Assembly (NCBI RefSeq): GCF_003425685.1
Contig: NZ_QJKM01000016.1
Span: 1-64,000, forward strand
Reading direction: 5' to 3'
Length of the DNA: 64,000 bases
Source: Rhizobium terrae
GTDB lineage: Bacteria; Pseudomonadota; Alphaproteobacteria; Rhizobiales; Rhizobiaceae
In this document: positions 53,294 to 62,371 of the stretch, piece by piece
Numbering within the stretch: the stretch's first letter is position 1
How the letters are laid out: each line of letters opens with the position of its first letter
Notes under the pieces: generated by a model
The model's input: the letters and a program-made list of their open reading frames with translations, nothing else
The model's database searches: none
What the model was told of the DNA's origin: nothing
Made by a program: the position numbers and the translations under genes

Positions 53294-54837
53294 GCGACAT
53301 TCCCTCGTGTGATAGCGTTGTTCTCATCCGCCCCGAGCCGGATCTTGCCGGTCGTCGTGCGAGGCAGCGCGTCGCGGAATTCGACGCTTTTCGGCACCAT
53401 GTAATCTTCGAGCAGGCCGGCGCAGTGGCGGACGATCTCCCGCTCCGTCAGCGTCATCCCATCCTCGACCACCACATAGGCGCGGATCACCTGGCCGAAG
53501 ACCGGATCGTCGATCCCGCCGGCAGCCGCTTCCTTGATGCCGGGCAGGGCATAGAGCACGCGTTCCACCTCCTGCGGACTGACCTTTTCGCCGCGCGTCT
53601 TGATGATGTCGTCGCGCCGGCTGACGAAATAGAGGAAACCGTCCGCATCGGCACGGAAGAGATCGCCGGTATGGAGCCGCCGACCATTGGCGACCGGCGA
53701 AAGGGCGCGCACCGTGGAAAGCCCGTCGCCCCAATACCCGGACATGACATGCGGCCCTTCGATGACGAGTTCGCCGATCGTACCTGCGGCCGCCGGCCGA
53801 CCGTCCTCGTCGATCACGAAAGCCTTGGTGCCGGGGATGGCGCGCCCGACCGAAAGCGGCCTATAGGCAGCCTCTTCAGGTGGCAGATAGGTGGCGCGCA
53901 GGCATTCCGTCTGGCCATACATCAGGAAAAGCCGCGTATCCGGAAACAGGTTTTGTAGCCTCTCCGTAAAGGCGGGCGGCATGGCGGCGGCGGCGCTTGT
54001 GATATAACGCAGATGCGGAAGGAAACCCGGCTCCAGATCCTTCATGCCGGTGATCAGCGCGGCCATGGGAGGCACGAGCGGAAAGCCGGTGGCCTTGACC
54101 TCCGCCAGCCGCTGCAGGATCCTGCGCGGAAAGGCGAAGCTCTTTTCCAGCACCAGCGTTCCGCCGGTCATCACCATTGTCACCATCTGCGTGATGCCGT
54201 AGCCGAAGGAAAGCGGCAGGACGCTCAACACAACGTCGTCTTCGCTGTTGCCGAGATAGGAGGCGATCGCCTCGCACGCAGCAGTCACGTTGGCATGGCT
54301 GAGCATGACGCCCTTCGGCCGGCCGGTCGAACCGGACGTGTGGATGAGCAGCGCCAGGGCGTCGCTGTTTTCGAATTCCCGCAGTGGCGTTCTGAATGCC
54401 TGGACCGCCATTTCCTCAAAATGCACTGCCGATTTGTCGGCGGCATCAGCCTGGGCAACCACGAGGAGGGGCGAGAGCTTCGTCTTGCCGATCGCGGCTT
54501 CAACGGTCTCCCGCTGGCGCGCCTGCGCGATGATCGCCGATGCTTCGGTGCTTTCCAGAATGCTTGCGAGCTTTTCCACCTTGATCGACGGATAGAGCGG
54601 GCAGGGCACGGCGCCAGCCTTCCAGGCACCGAAGAAGCTCAGGACGGCCTCATGGCCGTTGTCGAGCACCATCAATACCCGGTCGCCGGGTTTGACGCCG
54701 CCACGTTGCAAGGCCGCCGCGAGCCCGTCGGACAGGATGTCGAGTTCCGCATAGGTCAGGCGCGCTTCGCCGGCGACGAGCGCCGTCTTTTCGCCGAAAC
54801 GCCTGGCCGTGTCGCGGAGCCTCGCCTCTATGCGCAT
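53290..54837 (-). CDS. AMP-dependent acyl-activating ligase
   Basis: A 515-residue ANL-family ligase: LIHTSGSTGRPKGVMLSH (P-loop), LMYGQTECLRATYL, YFVSRRDDIIKTRGEKVSPQEVE and the final Lys in RTTTGKIRLG. Partnered with the ACP gene 10 bp upstream, so the likely reaction is adenylation of a small acyl group and transfer to the ACP pantetheine. It overlaps nadE by 4 bp. Confidence 0.85.
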   Translation of the reverse strand: MRIEARLRDTARRFGEKTALVAGEARLTYAELDILSDGLAAALQRGGVKPGDRVLMVLDNGHEAVLSFFGAWKAGAVPCPLYPSIKVEKLASILESTEASAIIAQARQRETVEAAIGKTKLSPLLVVAQADAADKSAVHFEEMAVQAFRTPLREFENSDALALLIHTSGSTGRPKGVMLSHANVTAACEAIASYLGNSEDDVVLSVLPLSFGYGITQMVTMVMTGGTLVLEKSFAFPRRILQRLAEVKATGFPLVPPMAALITGMKDLEPGFLPHLRYITSAAAAMPPAFTERLQNLFPDTRLFLMYGQTECLRATYLPPEEAAYRPLSVGRAIPGTKAFVIDEDGRPAAAGTIGELVIEGPHVMSGYWGDGLSTVRALSPVANGRRLHTGDLFRADADGFLYFVSRRDDIIKTRGEKVSPQEVERVLYALPGIKEAAAGGIDDPVFGQVIRAYVVVEDGMTLTEREIVRHCAGLLEDYMVPKSVEFRDALPRTTTGKIRLGADENNAITRGNVA

Positions 54838-54847
54838 CGGCGCATCC

Positions 54848-55102
54848 TCAGGCCGCTGCGAGCTTGGTGGCGAGATAGCTCGTCATGTTGCTGATACTGT
54901 CGAGATTTTCCGGAACGATCTCCTCGTCGGCAACCGTGATGCCGTAGGTCTGCTCGAGGAAGGCGATCAGTTCCAGCACGCCGGTCGAGTCGATCACACC
55001 GGTCTCCAGCAGCGACTGGCCGTCGCTTATTTTGGCATCGGCACGGAACAGGAAGTTTTCCGAGATGAATTCACGTACAGTATGCTCGATTGCTTCCGCC
55101 AT
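54848..55102 (-). CDS. Acyl carrier protein
   Basis: An 84-residue ACP/PCP-type protein: four-helix length, with the phosphopantetheine Ser in GVIDSTGVLELI (Ser 39, DS motif). It differs from the housekeeping AcpP (DSL). First gene of the ACP-ligase-NadE operon. It probably carries the acyl group activated by the adjacent ligase. Confidence 0.88.
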   Translation of the reverse strand: MAEAIEHTVREFISENFLFRADAKISDGQSLLETGVIDSTGVLELIAFLEQTYGITVADEEIVPENLDSISNMTSYLATKLAAA

Positions 55103-55226
55103 CGGCCGGCCCCCTTTTTCCGCGAATAGCTCTGTCGTGCGGTTGAGCGGGCATCTTCCGCACTACCCCTAAATGTTTCGCTAAAGCCGAAAATACTTTT
55201 CTATCTATGTGTCGTTTATGAGCGAA

Positions 55227-56066
55227 TTACTTGAGGTCGATCCCCATTTCCGACTGGGTGAGCGTGCTTTTCCGCCAGCCGATGCGCCGCATGAAGCGAT
55301 CCAGAAGCCCTGCGGGGACGTTTTCGATGAAGAAGAGCCTGCGTCCCGGATAACGGGCGGCGAGCGCATCGGTCGCCGCCCTGCCGATGCCCTGGCGACG
55401 ACGGACAGGATCGACGGCCAGCCCGAAAAGACGGACGTCCTTGCCCGTGTCGTCCAGCAGCGCCACGGCTTTGCCGTCAAAGGAAAACCCTTTGAGCGGC
55501 GGCCCGGCCGCCGCGAAACTGAGCGGGTCGGTCTGCCAGGAAAGATCCGCATCGGCAAACCGGGCAAGCAGGCTGGTTGCCGTTCCGAGATCGCATTTCT
55601 CCGCCGGCGCCACGTCCGGCGCAGCGTGTTTGCGGCTCCGGCCGAAACCGACCAGCTTGCGGGTGATGGAAAACCCGAGCGACAGATAAAGCGCGCGCGC
55701 CCGTTCGTTGGAGTCGATCACTTCGAGGACGAGTTTCCGGTCTCCGCGCGCCCTGGCCGCATCGATCGCCTCCCGCATGACGCGGCTGCCGAAACCCTGG
55801 CCGCGGATCGTCGGTCCCATACCAAGTGCGCCGACCCTCGAAATATCGCCGCGCCGGCCGATCAGCAGGATGCCGCTCGGCGCCTCGCCGTCGAAATAGA
55901 CGAAGCTCTCGTCGGGATCGACATGGTCGCGATCAATCCTGAGCTGGATCGAATGCGGCGTCGCGTTAATAGGCACCACATAACCCGAGAATCCGACGGT
56001 GAAGCCGGTCGCGGCGTCTTCCAGGCTGCATTCCGAAAGGCGCCGGCGGGATATGGCGGATGTCAT
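55227..56066 (-). CDS. Tandem GNAT acetyltransferase
   Basis: A 279-residue protein with two GNAT cores, each with an acetyl-CoA loop: LGMGPTIRGQGFGSRVMREA (about 100-120) and LAVDPVRRRQGIGRAATDA (about 215-235). The R/Q-x-x-G-x-G/A signature is intact in both. The substrate is unknown. ATG 56066 is used (GGAGAGAG upstream) rather than longer frames. It is 125 bp upstream of the ACP gene, same strand. Confidence 0.82.
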   Translation of the reverse strand: MTSAISRRRLSECSLEDAATGFTVGFSGYVVPINATPHSIQLRIDRDHVDPDESFVYFDGEAPSGILLIGRRGDISRVGALGMGPTIRGQGFGSRVMREAIDAARARGDRKLVLEVIDSNERARALYLSLGFSITRKLVGFGRSRKHAAPDVAPAEKCDLGTATSLLARFADADLSWQTDPLSFAAAGPPLKGFSFDGKAVALLDDTGKDVRLFGLAVDPVRRRQGIGRAATDALAARYPGRRLFFIENVPAGLLDRFMRRIGWRKSTLTQSEMGIDLK

Positions 56067-56094
56067 GGTCGCTCTCTCCGGTTTCTGCCCCGTA

Positions 56095-57045
56095 TCACAG
56101 CACGTTCGTCGGCATGCCCTTTTCGAAATTCTCGACATGGCTGATGACCTGCGCCCAGAGGGTCTGCATCGCCTCGTCGCTGGCCCAGGCCACATGCGGC
56201 GTCAGGATGAAGTTCGGGCGTTCGAGGATCGTCAGCAGCGGATTGTCCGGAGCCGGAGGCTCCTTGGTCAGCACGTCGAATCCAGCGCCGGCGATCAGGC
56301 CCTCGTCTAGCGCTGTCACCAGATCGGCCTCGTTGACCAGCCCGCCACGCGCCGTGTTGATGATCAGCGGGTGCCTCTTCATCCTGCGGAATTCAGCGAT
56401 GCCGATGAGGTTGCGGGTGGCAGGCGTCAGCGGCATGTGAAAGGTGATGATATCGGCGGTTTCCAGCACCTCATCGAACGCCGTGTAGCCGGGCTCGATT
56501 GTCTCCGCATCCTTGCGGGCCGCGAAAAGGACCTTCATGCCGAAGGCTTCGGCGATCTTCGCCACCGACTTCCCGAGCGTGCCGCGGCCGAAAATGCCGA
56601 GCGTCGAGCCGGCGAGATCCTTGATCGGATGGTTGAAGAAGCAGAACTGGTTGGCGCGCTGCCACTCGCCGGCGATCACGTCCTGGCGGAAACCGACGAT
56701 CGAGCGGCGGAGCGCGAAGATCAGGCCGAACGTATGCTCCGGCACGGTGTTGACCGCGTAGCCGCGCACGTTTGAAACAGTGATGCCGCGCTCCTTGGCA
56801 AAGGCGAGATCGATCACGTCGTAGCCTGTGGCGGCGACCGCGATCATCTTGAGTTTCCTGGCGTTGGCGATCGATTGCTCACGGACGGGCGCCTTGTTGG
56901 TGATGACGATATCCGCGTCGGCGATACGGGCCGCCACATCATCGGGCGCCGTCTTGCCGTATTCCACCCATTCATGCGTAAAGGCCGGCTTCGTGACCGT
57001 CACCGATGGGCCGATCGTGTCGCGGTCGAGAAACACAACCTTCAT
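56095..57045 (-). CDS. D-2-hydroxyacid dehydrogenase (glycerate dehydrogenase-like)
   Basis: A 316-residue NAD-dependent dehydrogenase of the D-isomer family: GIFGRGTLGKSVAKIAEAFG (Rossmann), the arginine in NTARGGLVNEADL, the glutamate GAGFDVLTKEPP and the catalytic His of LTPHVAWAS. Resembles hydroxypyruvate reductase/glycerate dehydrogenase. Position next to the LhgO-like oxidase suggests 2-hydroxy acid metabolism. ATG 57045 is clear. Confidence 0.85.
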   Translation of the reverse strand: MKVVFLDRDTIGPSVTVTKPAFTHEWVEYGKTAPDDVAARIADADIVITNKAPVREQSIANARKLKMIAVAATGYDVIDLAFAKERGITVSNVRGYAVNTVPEHTFGLIFALRRSIVGFRQDVIAGEWQRANQFCFFNHPIKDLAGSTLGIFGRGTLGKSVAKIAEAFGMKVLFAARKDAETIEPGYTAFDEVLETADIITFHMPLTPATRNLIGIAEFRRMKRHPLIINTARGGLVNEADLVTALDEGLIAGAGFDVLTKEPPAPDNPLLTILERPNFILTPHVAWASDEAMQTLWAQVISHVENFEKGMPTNVL

Positions 57046-57190
57046 CGCGAAAATTCCTGCATGATTTGAAATTCCTCCCCAATTGAATCTCGGCCCTGGC
57101 GAACCCCAAAGCCACCGAAACGCTGGCCGGGATGGTTTTCTCGTATATCATCCCGCCTGATAATCGGAAGGCCAAATTGCGGAGAAGTGC

Positions 57191-58306
57191 ATGGGGGAGG
57201 TGCTGGAGCTTGATTGCGTCGTCATTGGCGGCGGCGTGGTGGGGCTGGCAATCGCGCGCGAATTAGCAATCTCCGGGCGTGAAGTCGTGCTGCTCGAAGC
57301 CGAGCCGATGACCGGCAGCATCACCTCGGCCCGCAACAGCGAGGTCATCCATGCCGGACTTTATTACCCGACAGGCAGCCTGAAGGCCGAACTCTGCGTA
57401 CCCGGAAAACGAAAGCTCTACGACTATTGCAAGGAGCGCTACATCCCGCACCGGCGCTGCGGCAAGCTGGTCGTCGCCTCCGACGAAAGGGAGGTCGCCT
57501 ATCTCGAAAAGCTGCTGAAACAGGCCGAAGCGAATGACGTGAACGATTGTTATCTGATCGACGGTACCGAACTTGCCCGGCTGGAGCCGCAGATAAAGGG
57601 TTTCGCGGCCCTCGTTTCTCCCTCGACCGGCATCATCGACAGTCACCGCCTGATGGAAACCTATATCGCCGACATAGAGGCACATGGCGGCGCGATCGTA
57701 CAGAGTTCGCCCGTTCTGCGTGGTGCGCTCCTGGCGGATACACTCCGGCTTTCGGTGGGCGGCCGCGATCCGGTGGAGATCGAGGCAAGTCTGGCGGTGA
57801 ATGCCGCCGGCCTCAACGCTTGGACGATTTCCGAAAACATCGCAGGCCTCGACCCGGCGACGATACCCGGGCGTCACTACGCCAAGGGTTGTTATTTCTC
57901 GCTTGCCGGCCGCGCCCCGGCCAGCCGCCTGATCTATCCGGTGCCGGAACCGGGCGGCCTCGGTGTCCACCTGACGCTCGATCTCGCGGGCCAGCCGCGT
58001 TTCGGCCCGGATGTCGAATGGGTGGAGACGATCGACTATGATGTCGACCCGCGCCGGGCGGATAAATTTTACGCCGCGATACGCCGCTATTGGCCGGCCC
58101 TGCCGGACGGCGCTCTGCAGCCGGCTTATGCCGGCATGCGGCCCAAGGTCGCCGGGCCGGATGGGGGAGGCGGCGGCGATTTCATCATCCAGGGATATGA
58201 AGCGACCGGCCACCCGGCCTATGCCGCGCTCTATGGCATCGAAAGCCCCGGCCTCACCTCATCCATGGCGATTGCGGAGAGAGTGAAAAGCCTGATGCTG
58301 GCCTGA
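57191..58306 (+). CDS. FAD-dependent oxidase, LhgO/L-2-hydroxyglutarate dehydrogenase-like
   Basis: A 371-residue DAO-family flavoprotein with the FAD motif VVIGGGVVGLAIARELA and the SEVIHAGLYYPTGSLKAELC active-site segment of LhgO-type enzymes. C-terminal IQGYEATGHPAYAALYGIESPGLTSS is typical. It oxidises a 2-hydroxy acid, probably L-2-hydroxyglutarate, passing electrons to the respiratory chain. Its 3' end is affected by an 11-bp tandem repeat. GGAG precedes the ATG. Confidence 0.85.
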   Translation: MGEVLELDCVVIGGGVVGLAIARELAISGREVVLLEAEPMTGSITSARNSEVIHAGLYYPTGSLKAELCVPGKRKLYDYCKERYIPHRRCGKLVVASDEREVAYLEKLLKQAEANDVNDCYLIDGTELARLEPQIKGFAALVSPSTGIIDSHRLMETYIADIEAHGGAIVQSSPVLRGALLADTLRLSVGGRDPVEIEASLAVNAAGLNAWTISENIAGLDPATIPGRHYAKGCYFSLAGRAPASRLIYPVPEPGGLGVHLTLDLAGQPRFGPDVEWVETIDYDVDPRRADKFYAAIRRYWPALPDGALQPAYAGMRPKVAGPDGGGGGDFIIQGYEATGHPAYAALYGIESPGLTSSMAIAERVKSLMLA

Positions 58307-58323
58307 TGCTGGCCTGATGCTGG
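58291..58323 (+). repeat. Triplicated 11-bp tandem repeat across the stop codon of the LhgO-like gene
   Basis: CCTGATGCTGG occurs three times head-to-tail (58291, 58302, 58313). The first copy is coding; the TGA stop falls in the second. Replication slippage is the likely origin. A change of unit number would not alter the protein because the stop lies in the second copy. Confidence 0.85.
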
Positions 58324-58380
58324 ATTGAGCTCTGGCCGCATGGCCGTGTTCGACCCGACTATCATTGGGCGCTATCGAAA

Positions 58381-59307
58381 TCAAAAGGCTGCACGCTTGT
58401 CCTTCTTCGCCATCCGGGCAAGCAGGTAATCCACCTCCGCCTTTGCCGTGGCCGACAGCATCTGCGACGGCTTGCGCTGGGCATCGGTGGCGATCACACC
58501 CCGGCGTTTCAGCACGTGCTTGCGAATGGCAAGGCCGACGCCGAGTTGCTGCTCATAACGGATCAGCGGCAGATGCGTGTCGAACAGGTCATGTGCCTCG
58601 TCCCGCTTGCCGTCCGCGAAGAGCTGCACCAGTTCCGTCAGCATGTCCGGGAATCCGTAGCCGGTCATTGCGCCATCGGCGCCGCGTTCCGGCTCGAAGT
58701 CGAGGAACAGGCCGCCATTGCCGCAGAGGATCGAGAATGGCCGCAACTCGCCGGCCTTCTGCATGGCCCGCAGCCTCGAAATCTTTTCGAGCCCCGGCCA
58801 GTCCTCGTGCTTCAGCATCAGGCAGGACGGATGGTTGGTCATGATCCTGGCGACCACGCCCGGCGACATGACGACCGTCAGCGTCAGAGGATAGTCCTGC
58901 AGCACCCAGGGTACGTCCTCGCCGACCGCTTCGACGGCACCGGCAAAGTAATTGACGATCTGGTCGTCGGTGCGCAGCGAAGGCGGCGGCGCGATCATCA
59001 CGCCGGCGGCGCCCATCTCCATGGATTCGCGTGCCAGCGAGCGCATGCCGGCAAAGCCCGGCGCCGAGACGCCGACGATGACCGGCACCTTTGCACGCGA
59101 CACCACCCGTTTGACGATCGCCCGGCTTTCCTCCGGCTCCAGCTTCGGGGCTTCGCCCATGATGCCGAGAATGGTGATGCCGGTGCAGCCGCTTTCCTCG
59201 TAAAAATCCGTCAGCCGGTCGATCGAGGTGAAATCGATCGAACCGTCTTCGAAGAAAGGCGTGGTGGCGATGGCATAGACACCCTTGGATTCAATATTGA
59301 ATGTCAT
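58381..59307 (-). CDS. DHDPS/NAL-family lyase
   Basis: A 308-residue TIM-barrel aldolase of the dihydrodipicolinate synthase family: TTPFFEDGSIDF, ITILGIMGEAPKLEPEE, the Tyr in QDYPLTL and the Schiff-base Lys in LMLKHEDW. Not the biosynthetic DapA (the GTTGE motif is altered), so a catabolic 2-keto acid aldolase/dehydratase is likelier. It overlaps the RraA-like gene by 4 bp. Confidence 0.8.
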   Translation of the reverse strand: MTFNIESKGVYAIATTPFFEDGSIDFTSIDRLTDFYEESGCTGITILGIMGEAPKLEPEESRAIVKRVVSRAKVPVIVGVSAPGFAGMRSLARESMEMGAAGVMIAPPPSLRTDDQIVNYFAGAVEAVGEDVPWVLQDYPLTLTVVMSPGVVARIMTNHPSCLMLKHEDWPGLEKISRLRAMQKAGELRPFSILCGNGGLFLDFEPERGADGAMTGYGFPDMLTELVQLFADGKRDEAHDLFDTHLPLIRYEQQLGVGLAIRKHVLKRRGVIATDAQRKPSQMLSATAKAEVDYLLARMAKKDKRAAF

Positions 59308-60011
59308 TTCTGGCTGTCCTTCCAGGCCTGGTAGCGGGCCTTGGTTTCCGTATTCATGGGATAAAGGCCCGGCAGTGGCACGCCGCGATCGACTTCGGTC
59401 ATGATCCAGGCTTCCATGCGTTCCTGCTCCGGTGCCTCGGCGAGCACCGCGTCGAGAAGTTTTGCGGGGATCAGGACGGCGCCGTCCTCGTCGACCACGA
59501 CAATGTCATCGGGGAAGACCGCGACGCCGCCGCAGGCGATCGGCTCCTGCCAGCCGACGAAGGTCAGGCCGGCGACGGAGGGCGGCGCGGCGACGCCGTT
59601 GCACCAGACATTCATGCCGGTGCCAAGCACGCCTTCGGCATCGCGCATCACGCCGTCGGTGATGAGTGCGGCGACACCGCGCTTCACCATGCGGGCGCAG
59701 AGGATATCGCCGAAAATGCCGGCATCGAGCACGCCCATCGCATCGGCGACCGCGATGCAGCCTTCCGGCATGGCTTCGATGGCGGCACGGGTGGAGATCG
59801 GCGAAGCCCAGCTTTCAGGCGTGGCGAGGTCCTCGCGGGCCGGCACGAAACGCAGCGTGAAGGCGGGTCCGACGACGCGGCCCTGGCCCGGTTTGAGCGG
59901 CTTGGTGCCGCGCATCCAGACATTCCTGAGCCCCTTCTTCAAAAGCACCGTGGTCAGCGTTGCGGTGGAAACGCCCTTCAGCGTCTCGATGATCTTCGGG
60001 TCCAGCGACAT
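59304..60011 (-). CDS. RraA-family protein (HMG/CHA aldolase-like)
   Basis: A 235-residue RraA-like protein: STATLTTVLLKKGLRNVWMRG, AGIFGDILCARMVKRGVAALITDGVMRDAEGV (the G-x-x-x-A-x-R-G-V-x-G-like catalytic loop variants), and PGDI-like DDIVVVDEDGAVLIP. Family members are aldolases acting on 4-hydroxy-2-oxo acids or RNase E regulators. The 4-bp overlap with a DHDPS-like gene favours a catabolic role. Confidence 0.8.
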   Translation of the reverse strand: MSLDPKIIETLKGVSTATLTTVLLKKGLRNVWMRGTKPLKPGQGRVVGPAFTLRFVPAREDLATPESWASPISTRAAIEAMPEGCIAVADAMGVLDAGIFGDILCARMVKRGVAALITDGVMRDAEGVLGTGMNVWCNGVAAPPSVAGLTFVGWQEPIACGGVAVFPDDIVVVDEDGAVLIPAKLLDAVLAEAPEQERMEAWIMTEVDRGVPLPGLYPMNTETKARYQAWKDSQK

Positions 60012-60185
60012 GAATGCTCCTTGCGTATCGAGGATGCAGCCCGGGCAGGCGGCGGCGCGATATTCCTGCGGTCGCCCGCGTTCGTCAAGGAAAGTAACGC
60101 CCTGCCGATTATTGACTTGACGATGACCCGTTGCCGTATAACGTCTTTCAACATTGGCACATGCAATACCTGGGGAGGATGAACG

Positions 60186-61217
60186 GTGCTTTTTCCAACG
60201 ACACTCGTCGGCAGTTACCCGCAACCCGAATGGCTGATCGATCGGGCCAAGCTTGCGGGTCGTTTCCCGCCGCGCGTCCGCGCCCGCGAGCTCTGGCGCA
60301 TTCCCCAGGAATATCTTGCCGAAGCCCAGAATGACGCCACCATCATGGCGATCAAGGCGCAGGAGGAGGCGGGCCTCGACATCATCACCGATGGTGAAAT
60401 CCGCCGCGAAAGTTATTCCAATCGGTTTGCCACCGCGCTCGAAGGCGTCGATCTCGACAATCCCGGCACCGCGCTCGACCGCTCCGGCCACCCTAACCCC
60501 GTGCCGCGCATCACCGGCAAGATCCGCCGTAAGCATGCGGTGGAGGCCGAGGACGTGAAATTCCTGCGCAGCCACACGGACCGCAAGATCAAGATCACCG
60601 TTCCCGGCCCCTTCACCATGTCGCAGCAGGCGCAGAACGATTTCTACAAGTCGGAGGAAGAAGCAGCCTACGACTATGCCGACGCGGTGAATGCCGAAAT
60701 CCGCGATCTTTTCGCCGCCGGCGCCGATGTGGTGCAGATCGACGAACCCTATATGCAGGCCCGCCCGCAGAAGGCCGAGCAATACGGCCTCAAGGCATTA
60801 AACCGCGCGCTGGACGGCATCACCGGCACGACAGCCGTCCACATCTGCTTCGGTTATGCGGCGATCATCCACGAGCGCCCCTCGGGTTATTCGTTCCTGA
60901 CCCAGCTTTCCGGCTGCTCCTGCCACCAGGTTTCGCTCGAAACCGCGCAGTCGAACCTCGATTGCTCGACGCTGACCGGTCTTTCCGGCAAGACGTTGAT
61001 GCTCGGCGTCATCGATCTCTCCGACATGAATGTCGAAACGCCGGAAACGGTCGCCGGCCGCATCCGCCGCGCACTCCCTTACGTGGAGGCCAAGAACATT
61101 ATCGTGGCGCCCGATTGCGGCATGAAATACCTGCCCCGCGAGGTGGCCTTCGGCAAGATGAGAGCCATGGTCGAAGGCGCAAAGATCATGCGCCGGGAAC
61201 TCGGCGAAACCGCCTGA
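60186..61217 (+). CDS. Methionine synthase II (MetE C-terminal)-like protein
   Basis: A 343-residue protein homologous to the C-terminal, zinc-binding half of cobalamin-independent methionine synthase: FPTTLVGSYPQPEW, GLDIITDGEIRRESYSNRF, VPGPFTMSQQ, VVQIDEPYMQARP, and VAPDCGMKYLPREVAF. It lacks the N-terminal half of MetE, so it belongs to the stand-alone 'MetE core/epoxyalkane CoM transferase-like' group. GTG 60186 has GGGGAGGA upstream. Confidence 0.85.
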   Translation: MLFPTTLVGSYPQPEWLIDRAKLAGRFPPRVRARELWRIPQEYLAEAQNDATIMAIKAQEEAGLDIITDGEIRRESYSNRFATALEGVDLDNPGTALDRSGHPNPVPRITGKIRRKHAVEAEDVKFLRSHTDRKIKITVPGPFTMSQQAQNDFYKSEEEAAYDYADAVNAEIRDLFAAGADVVQIDEPYMQARPQKAEQYGLKALNRALDGITGTTAVHICFGYAAIIHERPSGYSFLTQLSGCSCHQVSLETAQSNLDCSTLTGLSGKTLMLGVIDLSDMNVETPETVAGRIRRALPYVEAKNIIVAPDCGMKYLPREVAFGKMRAMVEGAKIMRRELGETA

Positions 61218-61430
61218 GGCAGCTTCGGAAGCGTCAGAGGTGCGGGGGCAGGGCCAGCACTTCTGACAGTCGAGTCAGCCCGTCTTTTTTGCCGCAAACG
61301 AAACGGCACATGGCGCGGCGTCGGTCGATCGGTTCGGCCGATGTTGCTCGCTTGTGCGGTATTGGCTATTGTCCGCCCGGATGAAACCACATATCGGCCG
61401 GTCCTTGCGGTGCCTTGGCCAGAATACGGG

Positions 61431-62357
61431 ATGACGGCTATGGCGACGGCGACTTCCGGCGAAAGCGGCAGCGCGAAATGGGATGGTGCTTCTCCCGGCA
61501 ATGACGACGAGGACATCATCCCGCGCGACATCCGCTTCGGGATTCTCGACAATCCGACACGGCATTGGCTGGAGGGCGATTTCCACAAGACCGCCCTGAT
61601 CGACGGACTTTCGATCTTCCTGCCGGAAGGCGAACGTTACTTCATCCGCTCGCTGAAACATTACGCGCCGAAGCTCGAAGACAGGCAGCTGGCGGCGGAA
61701 ATCAACGGCTATGCGGTGCAGGAGGCATTCCACACCCGCGAACATGTCGATTACAATCGCGCGCTGGCCAAGCTTGGTTATGACGTAGACGCGATGGAGG
61801 AGCCGGTACGAAAGACGCTGCACAGCGACAAGATTCCGATTTTCCGGCTGGCCGTCACCTGCGCCATCGAACATCTGACGGCGACGCTCTCGACCGTCAC
61901 GCTGCGCAATCCGCAACTCCTCGACAATGCGGCGCCTGCCTATCGCCGCCTGTGGATGTGGCACGCGCTGGAGGAACTCGAGCACAAGGCCGTCGCATTG
62001 GACGTTTTCGCCTTTGCAACCCGGAACTATTCGAGCTGGCAGCGCTACATGCTGCGTACCATGGCCTTCAACGCTGTCGCCATCAAGTTCCTGATGATCA
62101 CCCTGCGCAACCTGAAGCTCTTCGCCAGGGTCGACGGTGTCAGGACCGGGCCGAAATTCTGGCTGCGGCTGGTCTGGGTCCTGTTCTTCTCCCCAGGCTA
62201 CTGGCGCAAGTGCGGGCCGCTCGTGTTGAAATATTACATGCCGGGCTTCAGTCCGCTGAACAAGGACGATCACGACCTGATCCGCAAGGGCCGGGACTGG
62301 CTCTACAAGGAGTTCACGGCGCTCAAGGCGCAAACAGCTCCGCCGCAGGCGGGCTGA
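61431..62357 (+). CDS. Metal-dependent hydrolase-family (PF10118) protein
   Basis: A 308-residue protein of the COG3687 family: LEGDFHKTALIDGLSIFLPEGERYFIRSL, a helical bundle with Glu/His ligands AAEINGYAVQEAFHTREHVDYN, AIEHLTATLS and WMWHALEELEHKAVA. These look like a di-iron/ferritin-type four-helix bundle. Substrate unknown; the neighbouring methyltransferase suggests lipid or metabolite modification. ATG 61431 is uncertain (61440 is in frame). Confidence 0.75.
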   Translation: MTAMATATSGESGSAKWDGASPGNDDEDIIPRDIRFGILDNPTRHWLEGDFHKTALIDGLSIFLPEGERYFIRSLKHYAPKLEDRQLAAEINGYAVQEAFHTREHVDYNRALAKLGYDVDAMEEPVRKTLHSDKIPIFRLAVTCAIEHLTATLSTVTLRNPQLLDNAAPAYRRLWMWHALEELEHKAVALDVFAFATRNYSSWQRYMLRTMAFNAVAIKFLMITLRNLKLFARVDGVRTGPKFWLRLVWVLFFSPGYWRKCGPLVLKYYMPGFSPLNKDDHDLIRKGRDWLYKEFTALKAQTAPPQAG

Positions 62358-62371
62358 AGGTTGTCGCGCAC

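Noticed and set aside
60012..60185. SAM or cobalamin riboswitch before the MetE-like gene
   Set aside because: No recognisable riboswitch core; the 174-bp leader shows only a good ribosome-binding site.
61218..61430. tRNA or small RNA in the 213-bp gap
   Set aside because: No cloverleaf arms or CCA end; a short run of T after a weak stem near 61288 is not enough to call a terminator.
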